Shown here: piece after piece, positions 1 through 9,765 of the stretch | How positions within the stretch are numbered: the stretch's first letter is position 1 | Layout of the letters: each line of letters opens with the position of its first letter | Assembly (NCBI RefSeq): GCF_000687755.1 | Contig: NZ_JHXN01000003.1 | Span: 62,001 to 126,000, forward strand | Direction: 5' to 3' | From: Taylorella asinigenitalis ATCC 700933 | GTDB taxonomy: Bacteria; Pseudomonadota; Gammaproteobacteria; Burkholderiales; Burkholderiaceae_B | DNA length: 64,000 bases | Position numbers and translations under genes: made by a program | Notes under the pieces: model-generated | Told to the model about the DNA's origin: nothing | The model's database searches: none | The model's input: the letters and a program-made list of their open reading frames with translations, nothing else

Positions 1-296
1 TCAGGAAAATTTATATCAAATACCGCTTCACTTATATGGTCTATAGATTCTGCATCATGCTCTTGACGAGAAGCCAAAATAGATTTGGATGAGACCGAGG
101 ATTCATCAACTACTGGATTAATGGAATTATGCAAGCCGAGATTATGATCTGGACCTAGTAAGGGATCCTGATCGGTATGTGGAAACTGCTCGCCGATGCG
201 TTTTTCTATCTTTTTTTCCTGCCACCAGTTATAGACTAAAACTATTAGAACCGCAAAGGCTCCGAGCAATAGAATACCAATTTGCATATTAGACAT
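1..296 (-). CDS. zipA: Cell division protein ZipA, N-terminal part (cut by window edge)
   Basis: This is a partial gene; only the first ~98 codons lie in the window. The product opens with MSNMQIGILLLGAFAVLIVL, a single membrane anchor. A basic patch (WWQEKKIEKRIGEQF) and an acidic, Ser/Pro-rich linker follow, which is how ZipA begins in Burkholderiales. ZipA tethers FtsZ to the inner membrane at the division site; the FtsZ-binding C-terminal domain is outside the window. It lies just downstream of smc on the same strand (25-nt gap), a common betaproteobacterial neighbourhood. A second in-frame ATG at 287 is an alternative start. Confidence 0.8.
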   Translation of the reverse strand, partial: MSNMQIGILLLGAFAVLIVLVYNWWQEKKIEKRIGEQFPHTDQDPLLGPDHNLGLHNSINPVVDESSVSSKSILASRQEHDAESIDHISEAVFDINFP

Positions 297-321
297 AAAA
301 TGTAAGCCTTGGTTTTTGAAA

Positions 322-3300
322 TTAACTATCAACCAATTTTACAGCAGATTCAATATCTACAGCCACAATTCTTGATACGCCTTGTTCTTGCTGTGTTACA
401 CCAATTAACTGATGAGCCATTTGCATAGCAATTTTATTGTGAGAAATAAATATAAATTGAATATCTTTACTCATTTCAGATACAAGCTTGGCGTACCGTT
501 CAGTATTCGCATCATCTAAAGGTGCATCAACTTCATCGAGCAAACAAAATGGCGCAGGGTTCAATTTAAATAAAGCAAATACCAAAGCTATTGCTGTCAA
601 TGCTTTCTCGCCCCCAGAAAGTAAATGAATTGAAGTATTTCTTTTTCCAGGAGGGTGAGCCATGACCTCGACTCCAGAGCTTAAAATCTCATCCCCTATC
701 AATCGAAGTTTTGCCTCACCGCCACCAAATAGTTTCGGGAACATATCTGCAAAATGCTTGTTCGCTTCGTTAAAAGTGTTCGATAAAAGCTCGCTAGTCT
801 CTTTATCGATTTTATATATTGCATCTTCTAATGTGGCAATGGCCTCCTCTAAGTCATCTATTTGTTTTACAAGAAACAGCTTTCTCTCATTGGCTTGTTC
901 TAATTCCTCAAGAGCCGCTAAATTGACGGCACCCATAGCTTCAACTTGTCTGTGCCTATTGGTAATTTGAGACTGTAACCACGTGACTTTTGACCACTCT
1001 GAAGGTAGCTCAACTAACTCGTCTTTTATGTGAGCTCTAGAGATTTGAGCCTCATCTAATTTTTCAGAATATTGTTCTGCTAGAATGCGTGCCGCCTGCT
1101 CATCGAGTTGAAGCTTAGTAATTGCATCCCTCAATGGATCAATATTATGCGAAATTGTGAGACGATTCTCGTCAATTTTCTTAAGTTCAAATGCAACATT
1201 ATCTAGAGAAATTTTTATATCGTTTAATGCCTGTGATTTAGCTTCTCTTAAATTTAAAGCCTCTTGCAATGCAGTATTACATGCCGCTTCATCAAAACCT
1301 AACAAATCATTATTTAATCTCTCTTGTTCAAGAGTTAAAGTTTCAATTTGCTTGGTGGCAATGACCTTGTTTCTCTCCAGCTCACTTTTTCTTGAACCGA
1401 GCGATTCAAATAAAAGTTTAGCCTCTCGAATATCAGCCCTTATGGACTGCACTTTATTGAGTAATGCATTGTAATTATCGTATTTTTGAGCACTCTCATT
1501 TTGAAGTTCTCTAAACTTATCTTTATAAACCTTAAGATTTGCTTCTTCTGTATGCAACTCTTCTTCAAAGCCTACAATTGCTTTTTCTACTTCATTTAAT
1601 TGAGTTTTTGTCTCAGCAAGGTCTTTATCTAGTCTTTCGCTTAAAACTAATGCTTGCTCGAGTTTACTTTTCTGACGGTTCTGCTCAATTTCTAAATTAT
1701 GAATTTGTTTAGTAATGTTTGATAAATTAACTCGTGAAGTTTCTAGCTGTTGTTGTAAACGATTAGATTCACTTATTAAATTATTTAATTTTTCATTTGA
1801 TTCATTAGATTGAAGTTTCTGAGCCTTAGTTAATTTTTCGAGATTTTCTATCTCCTGCTGTCTAGCAAGAATTCCAGCCTGTTCATTCTCGGGTGCATAT
1901 AATAAAACTCCCGTCTCATCGATAATATGGCCTTCTTTGCTTACAAAACATTCACCAGCTTTTAATGTCTGAATTTTCGCATCCAACCCTTCAAGATTCT
2001 CTAATACAAAAATTCCGCCAAGCCACTTATGCAAAGAATTTTTTAAGTCTTGATCATGAACCTTAAGCTTTGAGAATAGAGAATTAAAGTCTGAACTTTG
2101 TGGCTCTATAAACTGAGTTATTTTCTTAAAAAAACTGAATCGAGCAGGCGGCTTAGAAGATAGAAATTCTTTGATATCTAATACATTTTGTATTTCAACA
2201 CCCATCAATCTCTCTCTTAGTACAGATTCAAGGGCTACCTCCCACCCAGGTTCAATATGTACTTGCTGCCATAAACGCTTTGAACTTGATAAATCATGTT
2301 TTTTAAGCCAAGCTTCTAAAGCACCTTTAGATTGAATTTCATTTTGTAAATTCTGAAGAGCTGTAAGTTTTGCATTGCTTTGAGAATAATTTTTTAAATC
2401 CTCATCCGCAATTTCTCTAGCTTTATTTAAAGCCTTAGAAGTTACACCCAAGGATTCTTCTAATTTAAAGAATTCTTCTTCAAGAACCGCTTGTTTATCT
2501 GTCAATGATGTCATTTGTTTAACAAGCATCTCAGCACCATCAGTCTTGGGGATATCAATCGAGCTCTTTTCCTTGTTAAGTGACTCCATTTTGGATGAAA
2601 GTCTAGATTTATTTCTTTCGTAATCCTGAACTTTCTGTCTCAGTAGTGCGATGGCCTGTTCTAATTTACCTATTTCAGACCTTCTTTCATCTTTTTGTCT
2701 TGATGATTGGTGGGCAATGCTCTCGAGTTCAGGCAACCCTTTTGATAATTCAATTTCTTGAGTTTTCAAATCATCAAGTGAATTTTTCTTTGATGCTATA
2801 TCTTCATCATTTTTAGATAATTCTTCATCCAAAAATTTTATCTGGTCCTTCCATTGAAGCAGTTTTTCCGACAGTTGCTTATTCTGCTCATTAAGTCTTG
2901 TTTTTGCATCAGATAAATGCTTGCTTTCAGACTCTAATTTAGTAACTGAATTATTTGTCTCAAAGAATCCTGCTTGAGCCTCCCTCAGACTGTCACTAAC
3001 TGATTGATAGGCCTGTCTTTTATTTTCTACTTCAAGCTCAGCAGTTTTTAACTCAGCCATAAGCTTTTCTAATTCGGTTGTATTAGAGGATAGTTTTTCT
3101 TTTATTGATATTTGATCCTTTTGTGCAGAAGCTTCTTTTAAATACCAGAATACGTGCTCCATTTTCTGAGCTTCTGAAACTAAGGCGTTATATTTAGAGG
3201 CCTCTTCAGACTGAACATTAAGTTTTTCAATCTGCTTATCGAGTTCCGATTCAATATCATTTACCCTTTGCAGATTTTCTTGGGTATCAGATAGGCGATT

Positions 3301-3843
3301 TTCCGTCTCTCTTCTACGCTCTTTATAACGGGAAACTCCTGCAACTTCCTCCAAATAAACTCGCATCTCCTCAGGTTTAGCTTCGATTATGCGATTAATC
3401 ATGCCCTGACCAATAATTGCATACCCTCGTGAACCAAGACCTGTCCCTAGAAATACGTCATAAACGTCTTTACGCCTAACACTTTGGTTATTTATGTAGT
3501 AGCTACTGCTACCTTCTCTAGTTAATATGCGCTTAATAGAGATTTCAGTATACGAACTCCACTGGCCCTGTAGACGACCCTCTGAATTATCAAACACTAA
3601 CTCTACAGAACATCTACCAGCTGGCTTACGGTTCGTAGACCCATTAAAAATAACGTCTTGCATGGATTCACCACGCAATTCAGAGGCTTTACTTTCCCCA
3701 AGGACCCATCTTACTGCATCGATAATATTGGATTTACCACATCCATTTGGACCAACTATACCTACCAAATTACTAGGGATGGCAATGTCTATGGTTTCTA
3801 CAAATGACTTAAATCCTGAAAGTTTTATATGTGTTAATCTCAC
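322..3843 (-). CDS. smc: Chromosome segregation protein SMC
   Basis: The 1173-residue product has the normal SMC length and layout. An N-terminal ATPase half carries Walker A GPNGCGKS at residues 31-38. Two long coiled-coil stretches, rich in Glu, Lys, Gln and Leu, flank a hinge around residues 495-650. The C-terminal half has the ABC signature LLSGGEKALTA (about 1074-1084) and Walker B FCLLDEVDAPLDD (about 1099-1111). SMC with ScpAB compacts and segregates newly replicated DNA. The start is GTG at 3843, where the conserved MRLTHIKLSGFKSF begins. Several copies of the TGGCAATG motif lie inside the gene. Confidence 0.97.
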   Translation of the reverse strand: MRLTHIKLSGFKSFVETIDIAIPSNLVGIVGPNGCGKSNIIDAVRWVLGESKASELRGESMQDVIFNGSTNRKPAGRCSVELVFDNSEGRLQGQWSSYTEISIKRILTREGSSSYYINNQSVRRKDVYDVFLGTGLGSRGYAIIGQGMINRIIEAKPEEMRVYLEEVAGVSRYKERRRETENRLSDTQENLQRVNDIESELDKQIEKLNVQSEEASKYNALVSEAQKMEHVFWYLKEASAQKDQISIKEKLSSNTTELEKLMAELKTAELEVENKRQAYQSVSDSLREAQAGFFETNNSVTKLESESKHLSDAKTRLNEQNKQLSEKLLQWKDQIKFLDEELSKNDEDIASKKNSLDDLKTQEIELSKGLPELESIAHQSSRQKDERRSEIGKLEQAIALLRQKVQDYERNKSRLSSKMESLNKEKSSIDIPKTDGAEMLVKQMTSLTDKQAVLEEEFFKLEESLGVTSKALNKAREIADEDLKNYSQSNAKLTALQNLQNEIQSKGALEAWLKKHDLSSSKRLWQQVHIEPGWEVALESVLRERLMGVEIQNVLDIKEFLSSKPPARFSFFKKITQFIEPQSSDFNSLFSKLKVHDQDLKNSLHKWLGGIFVLENLEGLDAKIQTLKAGECFVSKEGHIIDETGVLLYAPENEQAGILARQQEIENLEKLTKAQKLQSNESNEKLNNLISESNRLQQQLETSRVNLSNITKQIHNLEIEQNRQKSKLEQALVLSERLDKDLAETKTQLNEVEKAIVGFEEELHTEEANLKVYKDKFRELQNESAQKYDNYNALLNKVQSIRADIREAKLLFESLGSRKSELERNKVIATKQIETLTLEQERLNNDLLGFDEAACNTALQEALNLREAKSQALNDIKISLDNVAFELKKIDENRLTISHNIDPLRDAITKLQLDEQAARILAEQYSEKLDEAQISRAHIKDELVELPSEWSKVTWLQSQITNRHRQVEAMGAVNLAALEELEQANERKLFLVKQIDDLEEAIATLEDAIYKIDKETSELLSNTFNEANKHFADMFPKLFGGGEAKLRLIGDEILSSGVEVMAHPPGKRNTSIHLLSGGEKALTAIALVFALFKLNPAPFCLLDEVDAPLDDANTERYAKLVSEMSKDIQFIFISHNKIAMQMAHQLIGVTQQEQGVSRIVAVDIESAVKLVDS

Positions 3844-3883
3844 GTGTCAAATGATTTCTAATTGTTATTAATGGAATTTTACT

Positions 3884-3912
3884 TAAAAAAAGGCAATTAA
3901 AACTTCTATAAT
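3884..3912 (+). promoter_or_regulatory. Candidate sigma-70 promoter for the lplT-like gene
   Basis: The 100-bp divergent gap between smc and the transporter gene holds a consensus TATAAT at 3907-3912, about 33 bases before the GTG start. The -35 region is weak (TTAAAA-like near 3884). This is inferred from sequence match and position only. Confidence 0.35.
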
Positions 3913-3944
3913 AATTTGCATTCGAATCCCGTAGGTATATTTTT

Positions 3945-5261
3945 GTGAGAAAAGGCTTTTACACCCTTTTAATAGCTCAAGCATTATCATCTCTAGCAGA
4001 TAATGCTCTGTTTATCGCTGCTATTGAATTATTACACCAAATTTCAGGTCCTCAGTGGCTAGACTCAGCTCTTAAATGGTTTTTTGCTGCCGCCTACGTT
4101 GTTTTGGCTGCTCATATAGGTGCCATTGCTGATACGTTCCCAAAGGGTCGAGTAATGTTTGTCACTAATGGTATAAAAATTATAGGATGTATCATGATGT
4201 TTGCTGTTGGATTCTTGAACTCAGACTCAGAGCTTCTACAGCCTATTATGATCACTTTAGCTTATGGCCTAGTCGGTGTAGGTGCCGCTGCATATTCTCC
4301 TGCTAAATACGGTCTGGTAACTGAATTACTACATCCAAAATTTTTAGTTCGCGGAAATAGCTGGATGGAAGGTTTAACAGTTATTTCAATTATTTTAGGA
4401 TTTATGCTTGGTGGCTTTTTAATCAATCATAAATTTGTGAACTGGGTACTTAGTTTTGGAATTTTTGAATCCTTTAAAGATTATCCAGCTATGATAGCCA
4501 TTCTTTTCATAGGGCTAATTTATATATCTGCTTCTATATGTAATCTATTTATTCCTCGCACAAAATATATTTATCCGAAACAGCCTAAAAATCCAATCAC
4601 ATTAATCAAAGTATTTTCTAATTATGTGGCTATATTATGGAAGGATAAAGTTGGTCAAGTTTCCATGGCAGTTACAACTTTATTTTGGGGTGCAGGTGCC
4701 GTAGTTCAGCTTGTCGTTTTGAAGTGGGGGCAGGATCATCTAGGGTTTGATGTATCGGAATCTGCTTTCCTTATGGGTATAGCCGCTATAGGAACCGTGG
4801 TTGGTGCAGTTATAGCTGGACGAGTACCTCTTAAAAAAGCTTTTAATGTCCTTCCTGTCGGTGTATTGATGGGATTAATAACTATATTACTAATCTTTGT
4901 TAAACAAATGTGGGCGGTATATATAGTTCTAATTTTTATTGGCGGTTTATCAGGATTTTTTGTTGTACCAATGAATGCTATATTGCAACATAGAGGTCAT
5001 GTATTACTCTCTGCTGGACATTCAATTGCAGTTCAAAATTTTAATGAGCAATTAAATATTTTGCTCTTTGTAGCATTATATGGATGGTTAGTACATTCTG
5101 GATTACATATCAATAAGATCATAGTTATCTTTGGCTTGACTGTGTCAGCGTTAATGTATCTACTTATTCTTTTATATAAAAGTAATAAAAACAAATATCC
5201 CGAAGCATTTGCTGAAATTGGCTCTAGAAGCCACGGTAAGCTAGCCCACAAAGGACACTAA
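3945..5261 (+). CDS. lplT: MFS transporter, lysophospholipid transporter (LplT) family
   Basis: The 438-residue protein is almost entirely hydrophobic, with about 12 membrane segments and short loops. The start MRKGFYTLLIAQALSSLADN and an LPHPKFLVRGNSW-like segment (here LLHPKFLVRGNSWMEG) resemble the LplT family. That family flips lysophosphatidylethanolamine across the inner membrane for re-acylation. E. coli LplT works with Aas, but no aas gene is present here. The start is GTG at 3945. The gene converges on the glycosylase-like gene, with only 7 bases between the two stop codons. General MFS membership is certain; the substrate is by family resemblance. Confidence 0.8.
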   Translation: MRKGFYTLLIAQALSSLADNALFIAAIELLHQISGPQWLDSALKWFFAAAYVVLAAHIGAIADTFPKGRVMFVTNGIKIIGCIMMFAVGFLNSDSELLQPIMITLAYGLVGVGAAAYSPAKYGLVTELLHPKFLVRGNSWMEGLTVISIILGFMLGGFLINHKFVNWVLSFGIFESFKDYPAMIAILFIGLIYISASICNLFIPRTKYIYPKQPKNPITLIKVFSNYVAILWKDKVGQVSMAVTTLFWGAGAVVQLVVLKWGQDHLGFDVSESAFLMGIAAIGTVVGAVIAGRVPLKKAFNVLPVGVLMGLITILLIFVKQMWAVYIVLIFIGGLSGFFVVPMNAILQHRGHVLLSAGHSIAVQNFNEQLNILLFVALYGWLVHSGLHINKIIVIFGLTVSALMYLLILLYKSNKNKYPEAFAEIGSRSHGKLAHKGH

Positions 5262-5268
5262 TTCGAAT

Positions 5269-6084
5269 CTAAGAGTGCAGTAATTTTTCAATCTTATTCA
5301 AATCTCTCCAAACATTTGCTTTTAGATTTGAATTCTCAATCACAACTCTAGGATTGAAACTGCAGATAAGCGGTATAGATTTATTATTTATGGTGAGTTC
5401 AAAAGTTACCTGATTATGTGTAACCTTTTGAGCTCCTGTGAGAATTGCAAGAAGTGATGTATCAAAGCACCATAAAACCTTAGGGTTTATTAACTCTATC
5501 TCTCTTTTAAAGACTTCAACAAGCAGATTATTCTGATCTTTTGATAGGAAATTTGGATTATCTGTTTTATAGAATGATGATATGTAAATTTGCTCCTTTT
5601 TAATACCTAGTTGAGCAATCATATTATCTAATAGCTCTCCAGGTTCACCGTTAAATTGAGTACTAACTATTACATCTTCTAAATTAGGACTTTCTTCAAA
5701 AATCATTAAACGAAACTCCTCAGAACCATTCCACTCCCTCATCACTAATGTATCTGTATCAATAGGAACATTCCATTTACGATACGTATCTAAATACCAA
5801 GTCTTTAAATCGGTAAAGCCTTTAATTTTCAAAATGTTTGTATCAATAACTGATGGTTCAGTAGATATGGAAATATCATCGATTGAGGGAATATCCTTAG
5901 CAGCAAAAACTTTTTTGCTTAATGATGAATCTTCAGTTTTGACTAAATCACTAGGCCTAACTTTACTTTCTTCAAATTTCTTAGAGTCGCTAATTAATGA
6001 GGATTTAAATTTTTCTCCCCACAACCCCTCTACTCCTAGCTGTTTAAGCCATTGAATTTGATTATGGCTAAATTTTCTTTGCAT
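5269..6084 (-). CDS. Uracil-DNA glycosylase superfamily protein, degenerate active site
   Basis: The 271-residue product has a low-complexity N-terminal third and a C-terminal domain with the outline of a family 4 uracil-DNA glycosylase. Recognisable segments are MIFEESPN (where active enzymes have GEAPG-like residues), FNGEPGELLDNMIAQLG, QIYISSFYK and a final PRVVIENSNLKANVWRDL. The usual His of the HP-A/S motif is replaced (SFNPR), and only two Cys are present, so the family's 4Fe-4S cluster is probably missing. It overlaps the 3' end of tsaB-rimI by 17 nt. A non-catalytic or altered role is inferred. Confidence 0.65.
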   Translation of the reverse strand: MQRKFSHNQIQWLKQLGVEGLWGEKFKSSLISDSKKFEESKVRPSDLVKTEDSSLSKKVFAAKDIPSIDDISISTEPSVIDTNILKIKGFTDLKTWYLDTYRKWNVPIDTDTLVMREWNGSEEFRLMIFEESPNLEDVIVSTQFNGEPGELLDNMIAQLGIKKEQIYISSFYKTDNPNFLSKDQNNLLVEVFKREIELINPKVLWCFDTSLLAILTGAQKVTHNQVTFELTINNKSIPLICSFNPRVVIENSNLKANVWRDLNKIEKLLHS

Positions 6085-7453
6085 AAACTAAACCATCTTC
6101 TTTTTTGCCTGAAGGCATATCGTAATATCCCTTTCTGACACCAATTTTTTCATATCCAAATTTTTCATATAAATTTACTGCAGAATGATTTGAAACACGG
6201 ACCTCTAATATTTGTTGATAATCATCCAAATTATTCTGAATTTTTTTATCTCTTGCTAATAAATGCATCAATTCAATAAGAAGTTTCGCATATCCCTTAT
6301 TTCTATACTCTTCGAGTATTCCTATAGTCATAAGATGAGATTCAGTCTCATATAAAAGTTGAACAGCTGTACCTATTAATTCACCGTTTTTAAGTAACAT
6401 TAAATTTATATAGTTATTATCATAATATGCATAAGAAAATGAGTCACGACTCCAAGGTGTAGCATGAACTTTCCTATCAAATTGATAGACTCTATCAACA
6501 TCTTCTAAGTCCATAAGTTCAACATTCAGCCCTTCATTTCTAAATTTTTTTGCTAAATCTATATAGTCAATTAGTTCTTCAGGAATTTCTGGTGGAGAAC
6601 TTTTAGGATTACCCCCAAATCCACTCTTTCTCTCTAAACTAGTAAATGCTACCTTTTTTCTCAAATAAAGCGGTAGTGGTACCGATGCCGACTCTCCATC
6701 TGCCCTATCAATCCCCATTTTATTTCTAGGAAAATATCTACCCACTGAGTTATACATTTCGTCTACAAAATGTGCAATAAAAAAAGCTCTTGGTCTATAG
6801 GATAAATATTTGTGATGGGGGAAAAACTTTTTTACATTACCCGCAAAAATAAATGGTTGTTCTTGATAGCAATTTTTAATATCAAGATTGGATTGTTTAT
6901 CAGTCTTTTCAATCTTTTTATTAATTGATTGCTTTTCATTAAATGACTTTACTGTATGCCCATATTTAAGATAAAGTCCATCATAGATTGCTTCCAAGTA
7001 TGGAATAACATCGTCTTTGTGCACGAGTAAAGGATCAATTACTTCGTGTAAAACTCTATTTTTACTGTAATAGAATCCTCCAAGATAAACTTCGTCCATG
7101 CGAGCATCAAAAGCAAGGAATACCAATTTATCTTCTACATCCCGTATGTGAGATACAGTGGACTCAAAAATATTTACACCGTATATCGGAATATTAAGAC
7201 CTTGTGCGATTCCTTGAGCGATTCCAGCACTTACACGGCATCCAGTAAATGAACCAGGACCTTGAGAAAAAACTACCCCCTCAATCTGGGATTTTTCTAT
7301 CTTAGCCTCTTCTAAGAGGGCTTCTAATGTAGGTATTAAAGCTTCCGCTATATTTACATTACGATTTAAAGTAACAGAATGAGTCAAAAACGTATCTTTA
7401 TACAAACATATAGATGCAAGAGGGGCTGAATTTTCAATTGCTAACAAAATCAT
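6068..7453 (-). CDS. Fused TsaB-RimI: tRNA t6A-modification subunit plus ribosomal-protein N-acetyltransferase
   Basis: The 461-residue protein joins two enzymes. Residues 1 to about 235 are TsaB: MILLAIENSAPLASI, then GPGSFTGCR at 65-73. TsaB is the partner of TsaD in N6-threonylcarbamoyladenosine formation at tRNA A37. Residues of about 315-461 are a GNAT domain like RimI, with acetyl-CoA loop YRNKGYAK at 383-390 and ending VNLYEKFGYEKIG. RimI acetylates the N-terminus of ribosomal protein S18. A Lys/Asn-rich insert (about 165-205) interrupts the C-terminal part of TsaB. These are usually separate, neighbouring genes in this family of bacteria. There is one reading frame with no internal stop. 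Confidence 0.9.
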   Translation of the reverse strand: MILLAIENSAPLASICLYKDTFLTHSVTLNRNVNIAEALIPTLEALLEEAKIEKSQIEGVVFSQGPGSFTGCRVSAGIAQGIAQGLNIPIYGVNIFESTVSHIRDVEDKLVFLAFDARMDEVYLGGFYYSKNRVLHEVIDPLLVHKDDVIPYLEAIYDGLYLKYGHTVKSFNEKQSINKKIEKTDKQSNLDIKNCYQEQPFIFAGNVKKFFPHHKYLSYRPRAFFIAHFVDEMYNSVGRYFPRNKMGIDRADGESASVPLPLYLRKKVAFTSLERKSGFGGNPKSSPPEIPEELIDYIDLAKKFRNEGLNVELMDLEDVDRVYQFDRKVHATPWSRDSFSYAYYDNNYINLMLLKNGELIGTAVQLLYETESHLMTIGILEEYRNKGYAKLLIELMHLLARDKKIQNNLDDYQQILEVRVSNHSAVNLYEKFGYEKIGVRKGYYDMPSGKKEDGLVYAKKI

Positions 7454-7521
7454 ATTAAAATAGTCAAACTTTTTTTAGTAAATTATTTATATCCTTCATC
7501 TATTCTACAAAGGGTAATTGC

Positions 7522-8265
7522 ATGCAGGCAAATGTCCCATCATCAAAAAAAATTCTTGTGGTCGATGATGATCCAAGACTTAGAGAACTATTAAAAAAAT
7601 ATCTATCCGAGCAAGGTTACACTGTAACTACTGTGGAAGATGGAAAAGAAATGTCTAAAGCTTGTCAAAGGGAAAATTTTAACCTCATTGTTTTAGATAT
7701 TATGCTTCCTGGAGAAGACGGACTATCAATTTGTAGACGTCTTAGAGCAACAAACGATATAACTCCAATCATAATGCTCACTGCGAAATCTGAAGACATA
7801 GATAGAATTATTGGTCTTGAGATGGGAGCAGATGATTATATTGTTAAACCGTTTAATCCGAGAGAACTATTAGCTCGTATTAATGCGGTTTTAAGGAGGA
7901 ATGTTGTAGAACATGAACATCCAGGAGCTCCTTCAACAGACGATTTAGTAGTGACCTTCGGTCCATTTAAGCTAAATCTCTCTACAAGAACTCTTACAAA
8001 AAATGACGAGAACGTCCCGATGACTACAGGTGAATTTGCTATTTTAAAAGTATTTGCACGTCATCCTCGCGAACCACTTTCACGTTATAAATTAATGGAG
8101 TTAGCTAGAGGAAAAGAATATGAGAATTTTGACAGAAGTCTTGATGTTCAAATTTCTCGTGTTCGTAAATTAATCGAAGTTAACCCTTCGTACCCTCAGT
8201 ACATTCAAACAGTTTGGGGTCTCGGGTATGTATTCGTTCCTGATCCAGAAAATGGTTTCAAATAA
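7522..8265 (+). CDS. ompR: OmpR-family response regulator
   Basis: The 247-residue two-domain regulator has a receiver domain with the acidic pocket VVDDD (residues 13-17), phospho-acceptor D59 in IVLDIMLPGEDG, and K109 in DDYIVKPF. A C-terminal winged-helix DNA-binding domain ends QTVWGLGYVFVPD. It is divergent from tsaB-rimI. Its stop overlaps the start of the kinase gene by one base (TAATG), so the pair is co-translated. Assignment to OmpR rests on overall similarity and EnvZ-type pairing. The regulon is not visible, although a porin gene lies elsewhere in the window. Confidence 0.9.
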   Translation: MQANVPSSKKILVVDDDPRLRELLKKYLSEQGYTVTTVEDGKEMSKACQRENFNLIVLDIMLPGEDGLSICRRLRATNDITPIIMLTAKSEDIDRIIGLEMGADDYIVKPFNPRELLARINAVLRRNVVEHEHPGAPSTDDLVVTFGPFKLNLSTRTLTKNDENVPMTTGEFAILKVFARHPREPLSRYKLMELARGKEYENFDRSLDVQISRVRKLIEVNPSYPQYIQTVWGLGYVFVPDPENGFK

Positions 8266-9662
8266 TGCCTCATGAAATAGAACAAGGCTCTCACAAAAGT
8301 GGATTTAGATTTTCTTTTGGGTTTTCAACAAGAGCCTTCCTATTTCTCTTCCTATCAGCTCTAATTTCGCTCATTATATGGCTTCTTGCTGTTTTATATG
8401 GGCAGCAAAATCATAAAGCACTAATCGTAAGTAATCGAATAATAAGCACCTACAACCTATCGGCTAAAGCACTTAAGTACATAAGTCCAGAGTTACAAAG
8501 TGAGTTTATAGATAGATTTAATAGATTAGGTGACACAGAAATTCACGAACGATTCCCTAACGATAAAGTGACTCCTGCCTATAGGACTAGAATGTGGAGA
8601 CTTATAGAAGAGAATTTGGAAGAAATCATTGAAGAAGAAAACATAACCATTGCCTCCGCAGTTAATGGAGAAAAGGGGCTATGGGTAAGTATGAGTATTC
8701 CGATAAAAGGTCAGATGCACCACTATTGGATATTTGTAGAAACGCTTGTGTTCTCAAATGATTTTCTTTCTAACTGGTTTCTGTGGTTTGTCACAGCCCT
8801 ACTAATTTCGGCTATAGGGGCGTATTTACATACAAAAATTTTTCTTAAACCACTAAAAGAAATTTTAAATATTTTCAAAATTCTTAAGAAAAATAAAACC
8901 CCTCCTAAGCTTGATACAAGTCATGGATCGCCTGAAGTGATAGATGTTTATCGAACAATTAATGAGACACTTGATCACTTAAATAACATAAATAAAGATA
9001 GAGAAATTATGTTAAAGGGGCTCTCACATGACATTCGCACCCCTCTTTCAAGAATTCGCTTGGAAGTAGAGATGGCTAATATTGACGACGCTACGAAAAA
9101 CAATATTGATACGGACTTAAAGCAAATCGATCATATCATGCATCAGATCCATGAGTTTTCGCAAACTGCACCTGCTGATCAGATTTCTCCATTGAATGTA
9201 ACTGATGCTGTGAAGATGTATTGTCAGGCTGAGGAAGTGCGTATAAACACATTTGGAGCGAAGTTTATATATGATGTCGAACCTAATCTATATGCCCGAA
9301 TATCGCTTCTTGATTTAAATCGTATCTTAAGTAATTTAGTTGGCAATGCTCTTAAATACGGCAAATCCAATGATAGAACCCTCGAAATTAATCTCAAGTG
9401 TTACGGAAGGGTCCATGATATTTTTATTGATATTAAAGATAATGGGCCCGGCTTTGATCTCGAAGAACTCCCACGACTTATGAAACCATTTGTACGTGGC
9501 GAGCCAGCACGTACTGGAGTTGAGGGTTCAGGACTAGGTTTGCCTATAGTTGATAAATTAACGAAATCTATAGACGGTAAATTCAAAATTCTTAAAAATT
9601 ATCCTAATGGCATACTTTGTAGAGTTATCTTGAAGAGGTATGATGGAAAAAACATTAAATAA
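8265..9662 (+). CDS. envZ: EnvZ-like sensor histidine kinase
   Basis: The 465-residue kinase has TM1 at about 25-45, a periplasmic region of about 125 residues, and TM2 at about 170-192. A HAMP-like linker follows, then the H-box LSHDIRTPLSR (phospho-His near residue 254) and the ATPase boxes N (LVGNALKYG), G1 (DNGPGFD) and G2 (GSGLGLPIV). The order matches EnvZ, the partner of OmpR in osmotic and envelope sensing. The gene starts one base inside the upstream regulator's stop. The signal sensed cannot be told from sequence. Confidence 0.9.
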   Translation: MPHEIEQGSHKSGFRFSFGFSTRAFLFLFLSALISLIIWLLAVLYGQQNHKALIVSNRIISTYNLSAKALKYISPELQSEFIDRFNRLGDTEIHERFPNDKVTPAYRTRMWRLIEENLEEIIEEENITIASAVNGEKGLWVSMSIPIKGQMHHYWIFVETLVFSNDFLSNWFLWFVTALLISAIGAYLHTKIFLKPLKEILNIFKILKKNKTPPKLDTSHGSPEVIDVYRTINETLDHLNNINKDREIMLKGLSHDIRTPLSRIRLEVEMANIDDATKNNIDTDLKQIDHIMHQIHEFSQTAPADQISPLNVTDAVKMYCQAEEVRINTFGAKFIYDVEPNLYARISLLDLNRILSNLVGNALKYGKSNDRTLEINLKCYGRVHDIFIDIKDNGPGFDLEELPRLMKPFVRGEPARTGVEGSGLGLPIVDKLTKSIDGKFKILKNYPNGILCRVILKRYDGKNIK

Positions 9663-9678
9663 ATTTTTTATATTGATT

Positions 9679-9707
9679 TTGTATTTTTAATAAAATTTTT
9701 ATATAAT
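9679..9707 (+). promoter_or_regulatory. Candidate sigma-70 promoter for ahpC
   Basis: TTGTAT at 9679-9684 and TATAAT at 9702-9707 are separated by exactly 17 bases in an AT-rich gap. A strong ribosome-binding site (AAGGAG, about 9755-9760) precedes the ahpC ATG at 9766. No OxyR-type site was identified with confidence. Confidence 0.5.
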
Positions 9708-9765
9708 GATAAATATGCTAATATTTTATTGACCATACCAATCCATTTTTATTAAAGGAGATTTT

